Assembly (NCBI GenBank): GCA_004014935.1
Contig: CP025322.1
Coordinates: 744,001-808,000 of the forward strand
Source of the DNA: Saccharomycopsis malanga
Taxonomy: Eukaryota; Ascomycota; Saccharomycetes; Ascoideales; Saccharomycopsidaceae
DNA length: 64,000 nucleotides
Direction: 5' to 3'
Shown here piece after piece: positions 29,204 to 39,311 of this stretch (positions are counted from its first letter, which is position 1; every line of letters starts with the position of its first letter). The notes under the pieces were generated by a model. The model had not been told where the DNA came from and ran no database searches. It worked only from the letters and a program-made list of their open reading frames with translations. The position numbers and the translations under genes were made by a program.

Positions 29204-31078
29204 ATGAGAATCTGTTGTGCACGACTAGTCAATTATAACGCACGAAACTTTTTAGTTTTGCCTACCAGAACATTTTCTAGCTCTACAGTTAAAATGGTAT
29301 TACATCAACAGGTTGATCCAGAGTCTTTAGAACGATCGTTGATTGCAAAACATCGTAATATCAGCACTAAACTCAGAAATAAGATCAAGTCACACTCCTC
29401 TACATATTTGGACAGCAACTACGATGACAGCATTTCAAAATATCGTATTCCAGACGAAGGTATTGGTGAAAATGCATCATATCAACTTATTCATGACGAA
29501 TTGACTTTGGACGGCAATCCTACATTGAATCTTGCCAGTTTTGTCAATACGTTTGTTTCTGGTAAGGCTGAGAAATTGCTTACCGAAAACATTACTAAAA
29601 ACCTTGCTGATAGCGATGAATATCCTGCTTTGATGGAAATCCATCAACGATGCATCTCCATTCTCTCAGAAATGTGGCATGCCCCTAAACAAAGTAATGA
29701 GGAGATGAAAGAAAAGTATGCGAATGTTGATGATTTCAACAAGTCGCTCTACGAAATCAAAAGCAATTCTGCTATTGGAACAGCCACCGTCGGGTCATCT
29801 GAAGCTGTGATGCTTGGTGGACTTGCTTTAAAGAAGAATTGGCAGCGTAAAAGAAAGGCTGAAGGTAAAGATGCCTCGAAACCTAACATTATAATGGGTG
29901 CTAATGCCCAGGTTGCCTTGGAAAAGTTTGCCCGTTATTTTGATGTTGAGTCACGGTTAATTCCTGTTTCCAAAGATAGCAAATATGTTCTTGACTTGTC
30001 GAAACTTAAAGAAAACGTCGATGAAAACACTATTGGTGTGTTTGTCATTCTTGGTTCCACTTATACTGGTACTTTTGAAGACGTGGAGGGCGTTTCCAAG
30101 ATTCTTGATGAAGTTGAGAAAGAGTCAGGAATTGATGTCCCTATCCATGTTGATGGGGCCTCTGGAGCATTTATTGCACCATTTCTCTATCCTAAACTCA
30201 AATGGGACTTCCGATTGCCAAGAGTGCATTCTATCAACACATCAGGACACAAGTTCGGTTTAACAGCAGCAGGACTTGGTTTCGTGATATGGAGAAAGTC
30301 AGCTTACTTGCCGGATGAGCTCAAGTTTGAATTGAGCTATCTAGGAGGATCTGAAGAGAGTTTCACCCTCAACTTCTCCCGCCCTGGACATGCAGTAATT
30401 CATCAACTCCACAATTTCCTCGCTATGGGAAAAGATGGATTTTTCAAGTATTTCAGTGTTCTAATGGACAATGCTCGCTTGCTATCTGAATTCCTTGAGG
30501 AGTCAGGATATTACGAATGTATCTCAATTATCCACCGTGAAAAGGGACAGTACGAGTTTAAAAGCCGTGAAGCAACAGAAAAAAAGGTTGAAAATGAAGC
30601 TAATAACAAAAAGGTATCACCTCAAAATTACAACGAAGGTTTGCCTGTGGTTGCTTTCAAATTTTCTGAAAAGTTTAAGAAAAACTATCCTCAAATTCCT
30701 CAGGCCATGGTGTCGTCCTTGTTGAGAAACAAAGGTTATATTATTCCAAACTACCCATTGCCTCCGAACGAAGAAAGCACTGAAATTCTCAGAATTGTGG
30801 TACGTTACAACTTGTCTCATGAATTGTTAGATCGTTTGATGTCTGATATCATCGAGGTCACTGAAATTCTCATTGGAGCTGCAGAAATAGTCACTCAAAC
30901 AACAGCCAACGAATCTAAGATTGCTCGCTCTGACAACCATAAGGTAATCCACGAGTTGTTGTTGTCCCTTGCAAGCTCAGGGATCAAGAATAAAGAGATT
31001 TTAGAAGCTGGCAAAGTACCTGCTCATAAGCATAATCATAAGAAGAAGAAACACACCGGCTACCGTGGTACATGTTAA
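29204..31078 (+). CDS. GAD1: Glutamate decarboxylase (PLP-dependent)
   Basis: Converts glutamate to GABA and CO2, the first step of the GABA shunt linked to oxidative stress tolerance. 624 residues of the group II PLP decarboxylase fold: substrate and PLP region TATVGSSEAVMLGG (193-206), HVDGAS with Asp317, and the PLP lysine Lys350 in SINTSGHKFG. The C-terminus is Lys/His rich (HKHNHKKKKHTGYRGTC). Compared with S. cerevisiae Gad1 (585 aa) there is an N-terminal extension of 30 basic, Ser/Thr-rich residues before a second ATG at 29294 (MVLHQQV). It resembles a mitochondrial presequence. The proximal TATA could drive a shorter cytosolic form from that ATG. Confidence 0.93.
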   Translation: MRICCARLVNYNARNFLVLPTRTFSSSTVKMVLHQQVDPESLERSLIAKHRNISTKLRNKIKSHSSTYLDSNYDDSISKYRIPDEGIGENASYQLIHDELTLDGNPTLNLASFVNTFVSGKAEKLLTENITKNLADSDEYPALMEIHQRCISILSEMWHAPKQSNEEMKEKYANVDDFNKSLYEIKSNSAIGTATVGSSEAVMLGGLALKKNWQRKRKAEGKDASKPNIIMGANAQVALEKFARYFDVESRLIPVSKDSKYVLDLSKLKENVDENTIGVFVILGSTYTGTFEDVEGVSKILDEVEKESGIDVPIHVDGASGAFIAPFLYPKLKWDFRLPRVHSINTSGHKFGLTAAGLGFVIWRKSAYLPDELKFELSYLGGSEESFTLNFSRPGHAVIHQLHNFLAMGKDGFFKYFSVLMDNARLLSEFLEESGYYECISIIHREKGQYEFKSREATEKKVENEANNKKVSPQNYNEGLPVVAFKFSEKFKKNYPQIPQAMVSSLLRNKGYIIPNYPLPPNEESTEILRIVVRYNLSHELLDRLMSDIIEVTEILIGAAEIVTQTTANESKIARSDNHKVIHELLLSLASSGIKNKEILEAGKVPAHKHNHKKKKHTGYRGTC

Positions 31079-31885
31079 TTTGTGTTATGTTTTGTTTAGG
31101 TTTTTATATAATCTTTCTTTTTAGTGTGTCAAAAAGTGTTTGTTTATCTTATGTTATTTGTAGTTGGGAGGTTCGATACTTGGCTGTGGAATACTAATGA
31201 AGATGGTTCGTAAAAATTACAAAATTACAACTTGGAAGTAGTAGTAAGGTGTGTTAGAGATTAGGAGCATAACTAGGTAGAACTTGAGGTAAAATAAGAT
31301 AAACTGAATCTTGTATCAAGTCAAGCTAGTTCTTTTAACATATTAATGTTAGTGCAATTCGTATCGCCATAAAGCTCATGGCGCCTAAAATAGATATACC
31401 CTATTTTAAATTCGTTGGTTTTTCCCTATTATGCTGGCTAAAACTTTCACTCATAAGGCTTACGAAAAATACCCAACAGATGGATAATCATTCCTGACAT
31501 TTTCATTATGATGAAAAGGTCTTCTGGTGAATTTTCCTACTGCCAGCTCATGTTGAGACAGGTTGCGCGCACTGTAGGAAGGAAGCTTGCTGACGTGCGT
31601 AGTGCGTCCTTCCGGCAATTTTTTCTGGTGATAATAAGAATTCCCAGACTAGCAATAGAGGAACCGCCCTACATAATGGTATATTTTGTAAGCTACAAAT
31701 TGTAATAATAACTCCTTTAATTAACACATACTTATTTTGAGGTAAAGGGAGGTTTTAAAGAGGCCATACAGAATTCTGTATATTGTTTTATTATATAATT
31801 TCCATTGACAGGATTATTAAAGTTATCAAAGTCAATATCATTAGAAGATAGAAATTTCACCATTTACAGGAGAATTGAAACAGAT
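31079..31885. promoter_or_regulatory. Region between GAD1 and the ENV9-like gene
   Basis: About 800 bp. A GC-richer patch at 31560-31615 contains GGAAGGA and TCCTTCC as a small inverted repeat about 23 bp apart, likely in the ENV9-like promoter. A 65-codon ATG frame at 31508 has no coding support. Confidence 0.35.
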
Positions 31886-32929
31886 ATGACGGAGTATTTT
31901 GACCCAGAAAAAGCGCCGTATTACTCGCCGAAGGGCGACCGCCGGGTCGCTTTGATTACAGGAGGAAACAGTGGCATTGGATGGTACACAGTGCTTCATC
32001 TTTATCTTCATGGATATGTGGTGTATGTTGCCGGCCGGAGTCCCAAGCGAGTAGAAACTGCTATCAAGCAGATTCATGAGGAGGCGGTCAAGCGAAGAAC
32101 ACAATTGTTTGAATCGCTGCAATCAGGAGAGGAAAAAGTACATTATTTGCAGACTCGTAGCTTGGGAGAATTGAAATTCCTCCAAATGGATTTGCTTGAT
32201 CTCAAATCCATCGGCAAGGCAGTCAAATTGTTCAAAGAACGCGAAAAAACATTAAATTTGTTGATTCTCAACGCCGGTGTAATGGCAATCCCTTTTAGCA
32301 CTACTGTAGACGGATTTGAAATCCAGATGCAGATTAACTATGTAGCTCATGTTTTATTAACCCAACTTTTGCTAGAGCTGGTAAGCAGATCAATAGACCC
32401 TCGGATAGTATATCTAAGTTCTATTGGACACAACTTTAGTTTCTGGGATTTTGACGCCAATTCAACTTTCAACTACTTTCCCAATATCATCTTTACATGG
32501 TTCCGTTACGGACTTGCCAAAACTTACGGCATCCAGTACATGAAGATTTTGGCGCTTAAATACCCTGAAATCTTGAATATCGCTGTCCATCCGGGGTTTG
32601 TCATGGACACCAACTTGTTTGGCTACTGGACAACGCTTCCAATAGTAGGCACTGTGTTCTGGGTGTTTTTCCAGATCTTTGGATGGCTTTTTGGCGTGTC
32701 CATGGAACAAGGTGCCCTAGCATCGTTGAAAGCAGCTCTTTCGCCAGATTTGAGCCGCGAAAATGATAATGGAAAGTACTTTGCTACAGGAGGTTTAGAA
32801 TCGCGGCCAAGTTACGTGGCATCCAATATGAATTATGCAGTTAAAAGCTACACTTGGGCGATCAAGGAGTTAAAGGCCCGTGGTTATGATGTGGTAAGAG
32901 AAGGTAATTTGAAAGACTCACAATCATAA
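31886..32929 (+). CDS. ENV9: Short-chain dehydrogenase, Env9-like (lipid droplet / vacuole morphology)
   Basis: NAD(P)-dependent oxidoreductase of the SDR superfamily, close to S. cerevisiae Env9 (YOR246C). 347 residues from the ATG at 31886; the longer frame needs a TTG. Cofactor motif TGGNSGIG (25-32), NAG (129-131), catalytic Ser179 in YLSSIGH and Tyr208/Lys212 in YGLAK. The PG motif in VHPGFVMDTNLF and the hydrophobic hairpin LPIVGTVFWVFFQIFGWLFG (about 253-272) match Env9 and would anchor it to lipid droplets or the ER. The last part, NGKYFATGG, is also shared. Confidence 0.9.
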   Translation: MTEYFDPEKAPYYSPKGDRRVALITGGNSGIGWYTVLHLYLHGYVVYVAGRSPKRVETAIKQIHEEAVKRRTQLFESLQSGEEKVHYLQTRSLGELKFLQMDLLDLKSIGKAVKLFKEREKTLNLLILNAGVMAIPFSTTVDGFEIQMQINYVAHVLLTQLLLELVSRSIDPRIVYLSSIGHNFSFWDFDANSTFNYFPNIIFTWFRYGLAKTYGIQYMKILALKYPEILNIAVHPGFVMDTNLFGYWTTLPIVGTVFWVFFQIFGWLFGVSMEQGALASLKAALSPDLSRENDNGKYFATGGLESRPSYVASNMNYAVKSYTWAIKELKARGYDVVREGNLKDSQS

Positions 32930-34064
32930 GTATCATCAATAAGGTTTGTTCTTGTTTCCCCTATGAACCATACCATCAAGACACTGTTTGGGTTCGATGC
33001 CCTTTATTACTGAACCAGAGTAAATGTTCTGTTTGTCTTGGAGATCGGCACACTTTTAGTAAGTTTTCCAATTGTGTGGCTTTGGCAGCTTGATGTTAAG
33101 GGTACCATGCTAGCTATAGATATTTGCTTTTATACATTTTTGTCTAGTCATTGTTGACATTTTATTTTTACGGTCTGGTATTCTTAATGCGTTACTTCTA
33201 CATTCTTATTTCCTATATTATAGTTCATACTACATATTTACTATGTGACATCATGGCGTGTAACAATATCTCCTTCGCGTTTTTTAAGCGGCATTAAAGA
33301 TGTTGATCGTCGTTTGTAATACCTTTTTGTTTCTTTCGTTAATTTGACTTCTCATTTACCTTTGTTCATACTCGCTCCATGTCGTTATTAGCCAAAAATA
33401 AATTCCGCGGGGATTTGCGATGCATGTGAGATGCGCAGACAGCAGAGTGTCATTGCATTTGACAACAGATCAATGCAGTACAATAGAATATACCAAACGG
33501 CAGCAAGTGATCTTTGTGGCGAGTGTTATCGGTAGCAAAACGAATTGTGATTGGCCAAGCGCTCTACCGCCGCAACTTGAGTACACTGCACCATATCCGC
33601 CGGAGACAGCGCAGCTGCATTTTTTTCGCCAATGCCTACCCGAGGCCTGCGGAACCGATGCGCGTGGATGTATATATATGTATACACATGCATCTAAACG
33701 CATCCCATGCATAAGTCTAAGCGGAATGAAAATTTTTTCTCCATGGTAAGGGTGAGTGTGGCCTGGTTGCTGACAAACAGGAGTGATTCATATGTTTTTC
33801 CTCGGGCGCACGAGTGTTAAACCCAATATATATTAAATTATGTCCCGTTCGGATTTGATAAGAACAAGACAACAGACTGATAAACCATATACTGATATCA
33901 ACAACACCTTTGCTTGCTGACCCCTTATATTCCAACGGGCTAGAAGCAACACTTTCCAATATCAAGTGTTTAATGATTTACATATAATTTGAGCACCTTC
34001 GTTTTTTCAAACATCCCGAATTTCTCTTAATTGTTGGTATCAGAATACGATAGACGCTTATACA
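32930..34064. promoter_or_regulatory. Upstream region of the MET28-like bZIP gene
   Basis: 1.1 kb. The GC-richer part 33410-33720 gives overlapping random frames on both strands but no credible gene. It contains GCATGTG, GATGCGCGTGG, a TATATATATG/CATATACA-like palindrome, and CATGCATC/CCATGCAT words. A putative TATA (ATATATATTAAATT) lies near 33827. Confidence 0.4.
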
Positions 34065-34703
34065 ATGGATTACAACTACTCTAACAGCTATCTATCGAAT
34101 TTAAATCTCGAGACCATCGACTCACCACCGGAGTCAGCATCTCAAAACGTCAACAACATGAGCAACGATCTTACTCTTTTCACCAACACTGAATTTTTCG
34201 ATTTTGATGTCTTTGCCAATGATGAATTTGCTTTCAAAGAAACTAAGCAGGTCCAGCAACGGCCTCAAAGCTATCAACAATCTGAGGATTTTCAACAACC
34301 AGAGCTCAAACAAGAGTTCTCTGAAGAACAAGAATTTTTAAATGCTTTACTTTCAAACAACAACAATGTTTCTTACGTTCCAAGTCCTAGTCCTGTCAGT
34401 TCAAAACAGCATTTAAACGTTGTAAGTGACGCTAGAGTTTCTAAAGACTCCAACAACGGCGCTCTTGATGACAAAAGAAAGAGAAACACTTTAGCTTCTG
34501 CAAGATTCAGAATTAAGAAGAAGTTGAAGGAGCAAAAAATGGAACAAGAATTAAATGAGTTGAATAACAAAGTGAATGAACTTAAATCTGTTGTCCTCAA
34601 GTTGGAAATGGAAAATAAGTGCTTGAAAAACTTGGTTATTGAGAAAAATGAAAAGAAATCAGACGAGTTGCTATCTTCAATCAAGAAGAATGCCAGCGCA
34701 TAG
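34065..34703 (+). CDS. MET28: bZIP transcription factor, MET28/cys-3-like
   Basis: Likely regulator of sulphur amino acid metabolism acting in the nucleus. 212 residues: an Asn/Gln/Ser-rich acidic N-terminal two thirds, then a basic region KRKRNTLASARFRIKKKLKE (about 137-156) and a short leucine zipper with EQELNELNNKVNELKS continuing to MENKCLKNLV. The basic region NTxASARFRxKKK is characteristic of the Met4/Met28/Cys-3 group. The small size fits Met28 or cys-3 rather than the larger Met4. A Gcn4-type factor is less likely because its basic region differs. Three conserved-loop hairpins lie just downstream (34799-34990). Confidence 0.8.
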   Translation: MDYNYSNSYLSNLNLETIDSPPESASQNVNNMSNDLTLFTNTEFFDFDVFANDEFAFKETKQVQQRPQSYQQSEDFQQPELKQEFSEEQEFLNALLSNNNNVSYVPSPSPVSSKQHLNVVSDARVSKDSNNGALDDKRKRNTLASARFRIKKKLKEQKMEQELNELNNKVNELKSVVLKLEMENKCLKNLVIEKNEKKSDELLSSIKKNASA

Positions 34704-34798
34704 GTTTCTTTGCATAACATGTTTTTTCAATTCTTTTTATCACTTTGGTTTTTAACCATATTACAATGACGCCTTTGGGTTCAACAAACGAGGCGCAG

Positions 34799-34990
34799 CT
34801 GGTGTTTTCCAACAAAATACCAGTCTTTTTACATATTCGGGTATTTGTTTTCTCCGTTGTTATCTTTTATGACTTGCTTATGATCTTTTCCAACAAAAGA
34901 CCACTTTTGTCTTTGACTAGAATGTTTATTTTTTTTCTTCTGCTTTTTTACGCTTAATGATGACCGTTATCCTTTCCAACAAAGGATGAC
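34799..34990 (+). ncRNA. Three hairpins with identical CCAAC loops downstream of the MET28-like gene
   Basis: Hairpin A 34799-34823: CTGGTGTTTT / AAAATACCAG around CCAAC (10 pairs, one G-U). Hairpin B 34881-34903: TGATCTTTT / AAAAGACCA (one A-C mismatch). Hairpin C 34966-34990: GTTATCCTTT / AAAGGATGAC (10 pairs, one G-U). Loop starts are 81 and 86 bases apart. Outer stems differ in sequence but keep pairing, while the loop and flanking U/A runs stay fixed. A weaker related fold, CGCCT...GTTCAACAAAC..AGGCG, precedes them at 34770-34796. Probably a structured element in the 3' UTR or a separate RNA; function is inferred only. Confidence 0.55.
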
Positions 34991-37286
34991 ATTACCTTTT
35001 TTATCCAGCTTTTACAAACAATTTCAGTTCAATTTGTTTCACTTTCATTGCCATGTTACAATTTGCATTTATATGGTACTGGGTATCCAGTGCTGTTGAT
35101 TTCTTTTGCCAAAATTATATCTGGGTCTTTTTATAAATAGGTTTTTGACGAAAAAATATCAAGCTTACAAAACTCGAATTCAACTCGAGGTTTTTTTACA
35201 ATCTAGTGTTTATCTAGTAGAATATAGTTAGAAATAGTAACCGTCCAAGGACTTCTGCAATTATCTCATTCAAAGCCGTAGGTGGCACTTGTTAGGCTAA
35301 AAAAACATGCAGCTGATTAATTCTCTTTATAAAAGACTAGAAAAAGTGCATTCTTTAAATTGATAGGAGAACAATCTTTTGAAAAGAGGTGATTCAATTA
35401 CACCATATTTTAACAACAGTTTCTTTTTAAGAACACTAAAAAAAAGTACATCAAGAAGACGTGGTTATTTGGATACAAGCTAAGTATTATAATCATAGTT
35501 GATAACAATACCCAAGTAAAATTGTACCCCATCGTAGAACAAATAAGATCCTATTTCGTTGCTAATAAGACTATATCCATTAGTAATGCAGATATCTTAA
35601 AACATTATTAATGAAATCAATTCAATTATGGCACTACAATTAAGATCAGACACACCGATATCGCAAATCACTGCATAATGACCTACCATAACTCCCAAAA
35701 CCCATAAGCCAATATCTGATCGAATATCCAGAGTCAAACCTCCAATGCAGGTTTTATTTACCGAATAATAATTAAAACTGTGGCTCAACAACACCTGATA
35801 AAGACTGTATGATTGCCCCGCTGTTTCAATACATCCTTCTTTTATCATGAAAACAAGTCATTTCATTGATACATTGATCCCCGTTGAGCTTCTGGTGGTC
35901 AGTCGATTACTTGATAGGGAGAATGGGGAATATTACAATATTGTATACAATAAAACCAAGCAATGAGCTCATAGACAATAACCCTTATTTCCTCGAAGGA
36001 AGGTGATCTCTGATCTCTTCGCTCTTCCCTCCTCGATCTGTTCCTGGCTGTCTCTATTCAGGGTTATAAACCTGGTAGCTTTTTCCTTTTAGGAAAGCAA
36101 AGCTTCAGCTACTATTATCCATTCGTTATGTTGAGATTGTTAGCTCGAGTCTATAAACTGCACTCTTGTGGGGTATGAGCGTTGATAACACTACAATCAA
36201 TGCTGACAGGCCTAAAGTCCGAGGTAAACCAACTTCAAATTTGTACATATTTAACATCTATGTTTAATGTATTGTAGGGTGATATTGTCACAAGGGCATT
36301 GTAAGAACGGCATATCAAGGGCTTAGTTTTGTTTTGCTTTTTATTTATTAAAGGTATAAAAATAATGTTTATGTACACAGGCATCTCGAAAATGGAAGTC
36401 TCGCTTGCATTTCGGGACACCGAATGTCAAGGATATTTCAGAGATTGCTCACACCATAAAACTGTTTTTGACCAGTATCGTGATAGAAACATCGAAACCT
36501 TTTTTGTATTGGCTCGATGCTTAGAAAACGGTCATGAATTAGGCAAGGGTTAGTGGTTGTGAGAATTTTGGGGTAGCGAATACACTGAGATGAACTAAAA
36601 ATTTGAGGCTGTACAGAAATTGCGGAGAGCGCGCACTAGTGATGTACTCAGTGTATTTCAGTAATGTCTTTATTGTTGGAAGACTTATTACTTGACACTA
36701 ATTAATAGCTATAGCTCCCAAGAAAAAAAAATGAATCATAGTGTTTTCTGCACTATTACGTTATTGATGTCTCACATGTTTTTGCAAAGGTTACTATGTA
36801 TCTATGTTAGAGATAGAATCATATAGTGATGTAAAGAATTGTAGTGAAATGATTTTAATGGAAAAAATGAATCTTGAGTTCATATTAATACATTCAAATA
36901 AAAAGGAAAGAATTGAGCCAAAATGCGGTATTCTCTATTATTGCTCGGTATGATCTAGTGTTAGTCGGTACGCTATATCATTGTATATACTATATATATC
37001 GACAAATACTTGCTTTGACTTATGTCTCTTTATTGGTTACGTTACTCTTTTAAACATACTTATAAGATATTGTTTATTAAATGACTAGCAGAAAAATTCA
37101 TTGGCAGCGAAAAAAATCATAATACTATAGCAAAAACATGAAAAGTTTTCATTACATCAAGATTCCGTTAAAAGAATTGAAAGAATTAGGATAAGACGAA
37201 ATGAAATGGAATAAAAGTAAGCACCCAGAAAGAACAAAGATTTTTTTGATCAGTTTTATAAATACAAGAAAAAAGCAAAGATGTGA
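34991..37286. other. Gene-free region, 2.3 kb
   Basis: No supported gene. An 83-codon minus-strand ATG frame (35597-35848) and a TTG-started plus-strand frame near 36329 have no recognisable features. AAACTGTGG, the core of a Met31/Met32 site, occurs at about 35776, though its target is unclear. The remainder is AT-rich. Confidence 0.35.
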
Positions 37287-37603
37287 TTAATAAATGCTAT
37301 TTTTTCGTAGCTGTCCCAACTTATTTTTGGTTTCCCGTATAGATACCAGCCTTTGAAGCTTTTTATTGGCACAGTTGAAGCATAGCTTCAAGTCACGATT
37401 GATGTAAAAGTACTCTTGAAACGACTCGGGCGTCTGGTACCATATTTTGTTATAGACATGACAATAAGGACAGTATTCTTCGGAACCCATAGTTCCTGCC
37501 TTTGAGCTTGAATAAGTGTAGTAACCGTATGACTAAATGTGAAAATGTCAGTTCAGCTGTGCAAACAGGGTGTGAGATCGATCTTCAAATCAAAACATAC
37601 CAT
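37287..37603 (-). CDS. Small zinc-ribbon-like protein, intron directly after the start codon
   Basis: Proposed structure on the minus strand: exon 1 is the ATG at 37603-37601, followed at once by a GTATGT donor. A 68-nt intron ends ACATTTAG at 37533, and exon 2 runs 37532-37287. The 82-residue product begins M-SYGYYTYSSSKAGTMG. It carries two CxxC pairs (EEYCPYCHVY and LKLCFNCANK) spaced as in a zinc ribbon, and a basic C-terminus. The donor and acceptor keep the frame exactly, which supports splicing. Without splicing a 67-residue form could start at 37490. No branch point matching TACTAAC is present, only CTGAC-like. No family recognised. Confidence 0.5.
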
Positions 37604-38735
37604 TGTTGAGTAGTATAGAATGGATCTAATATGGGATCAAGACAGGATGTTGACGCCATATCCTTTACAAACACCCTACATGCCGGGAATATACCCGTAT
37701 ATATACAATATACACTCCATATCCTGCCTGCAGTAATTCAGCAACCCATTTTTGGTAGTACGAGGAGGGGACGCAGGCTTTGCCGAGCATCATGTACCCC
37801 GCCGCAGGCTGACGCGTGTGTCACTTGGAGGGAGATTGAGCAGCTTCAAAGCAACAATAGGCAGATGTCCATATTCGGGCTGGTTGCCGGTGGGCAAATT
37901 TTTTCTTACGGCTAAAATGGTGGGCGTCGCTTGTAGAAGGTTAAAAAACCGGTTCAGAAGGGTTATAGAAACTGGTGAAGTTTTTGAAAAGACCCGGTTT
38001 CCAAGATAGACATATGGAAGAGAAAGGACGTAGGATCGACAATGCCGGATTGCACATACAATCTGGGGTTTATTTCTCGCTAGTGAGTGCCGTTGGCTTC
38101 AATAGTGGGCAGCACGCGCTATTGTCAAAGGTGCCTAAGGGGCACCGCCTGTTAACAATACAATATATTCCTTATTAAGGTGTAGTTGGGGTACACATTT
38201 CCTGTGACCTAATTTAACGATCCGTAAAATCTCTTCCATTCTGACTACCCCAGTAGACTGATTTTCTAATTACATATTACAGGGTGCTATACACCCATAC
38301 TCTACAAATTGGAATCATAAATGAATAAATATCAAAAAGCTTGTTTCTTTGTTCGATGTTACTTAATCAACGCGAGTTGCGTCATAGATTGTCTTTCTCA
38401 CCAGTCTTTACTATACCGGGTTTGTCCATCTTAACAGACTAACTACATTCTCATAAACTCCAGTATACAGGAGCTGTATAGGAATATTGTATAAAACCAT
38501 TAAACTATGGACATATTCGCCTATGGAGTACAGCAAACACAAAGAAGAAAAAGAAATAGAATAATCAAACAAAACTAAACAAGAAATCAATGCGATATGA
38601 AGAAAAAAGTTGAAACGTACAAGGAAATGCTATTGCATCCCTACTATCATGACTTATGATAATAACTAAGCAGCTGTAATTTATCTGTTTTATCATTTTT
38701 TTTTTACAATTTTATTTTTTACCATTGCTTCTTCC
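37604..38735. other. Region between the zinc-ribbon gene and TIF11
   Basis: 1.1 kb. The GC-richer stretch 37745-37915 produces overlapping frames but no gene I can support; one ATG frame at 37631 looks random. The rest, including the TIF11 3' flank, shows nothing recognisable. Confidence 0.35.
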
Positions 38736-39311
38736 TCAAATATCATCAATGTTCAAATCATCGAGTTTCTTGCCTGAGTCTTCCTCTTCTTCATCATCGG
38801 AAGCAGCACCAAATTCGAAGTTGACATCGCCTTCGTCCTCTTCGTCGAAAGCGGCCTCGTTGATCTTGGCATTCTCTGGCAATTCTCCAATAGATTTCAA
38901 TTGTCTGGCTTCGTCGATGGTGTATTTCTGAATAATGTCACATTGGTCATCTTGGAAATCTCTTAAAGAAACCAACACAATGTCACCTGGTCCCATCCAC
39001 ACCTTCTTTCTAAGTTTGCCTCTGATATGAGCCATTCTCTTGACATCGTCAAAACATTGTGCTTCAACTCTTCCGTTACCCAAAAGTTTCATGACAGTGG
39101 CATATTCTTGACCTTCATCTTTGGTCACCAACTCTCTCTTTTGGTAGTCACCGTCGTTCTTTCCACGTCTTCTATTTTTACCACCCTAATAGCGGTGTTA
39201 GTATTTCCCTATTTTAAAACCGCCGCTATCAAATCTTCCGTCTGGTGTATTCCAGCAAAAGTCTCAGTCGATGATAAACAAAATACATACTTTTCCTTTA
39301 CTCTTTGGCAT
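38736..39311 (-). CDS. TIF11: Translation initiation factor eIF1A, spliced
   Basis: Binds the 40S A-site and helps scanning and start-codon choice. Exon 1 (39311-39291) encodes MPKSKGK; the intron (39290-39186, 105 nt) has GTATGT, TACTAAC and ATTAG; exon 2 is 39185-38736. Total 156 residues. The basic N-terminal tail [11 protein letters not shown] leads to the OB fold ([39 protein letters not shown]), and an acidic C-terminal tail ends in DDLNIDDI, the eIF5B-binding motif. An unspliced reading would start mid-domain at a TTG and lose the N-terminal tail. Confidence 0.96.

Noticed and set aside
33420-33749. Overlapping frames on both strands in the MET28-like promoter
   Set aside because: GC-richer patch gives open frames in several phases at once, which points to composition and not coding.
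34745-34957. 70-codon frame after the MET28-like gene
   Set aside because: Starts at TTG and overlaps the hairpin array, which explains the sequence better.
35597-35848. 83-codon minus-strand ATG frame
   Set aside because: Hydrophobic with no signal peptide and no recognised family; length possible by chance in 2.3 kb of non-coding DNA.
37631-38009. Two overlapping plus-strand frames
   Set aside because: They overlap in different phases in a GC-richer patch and match nothing recognised.
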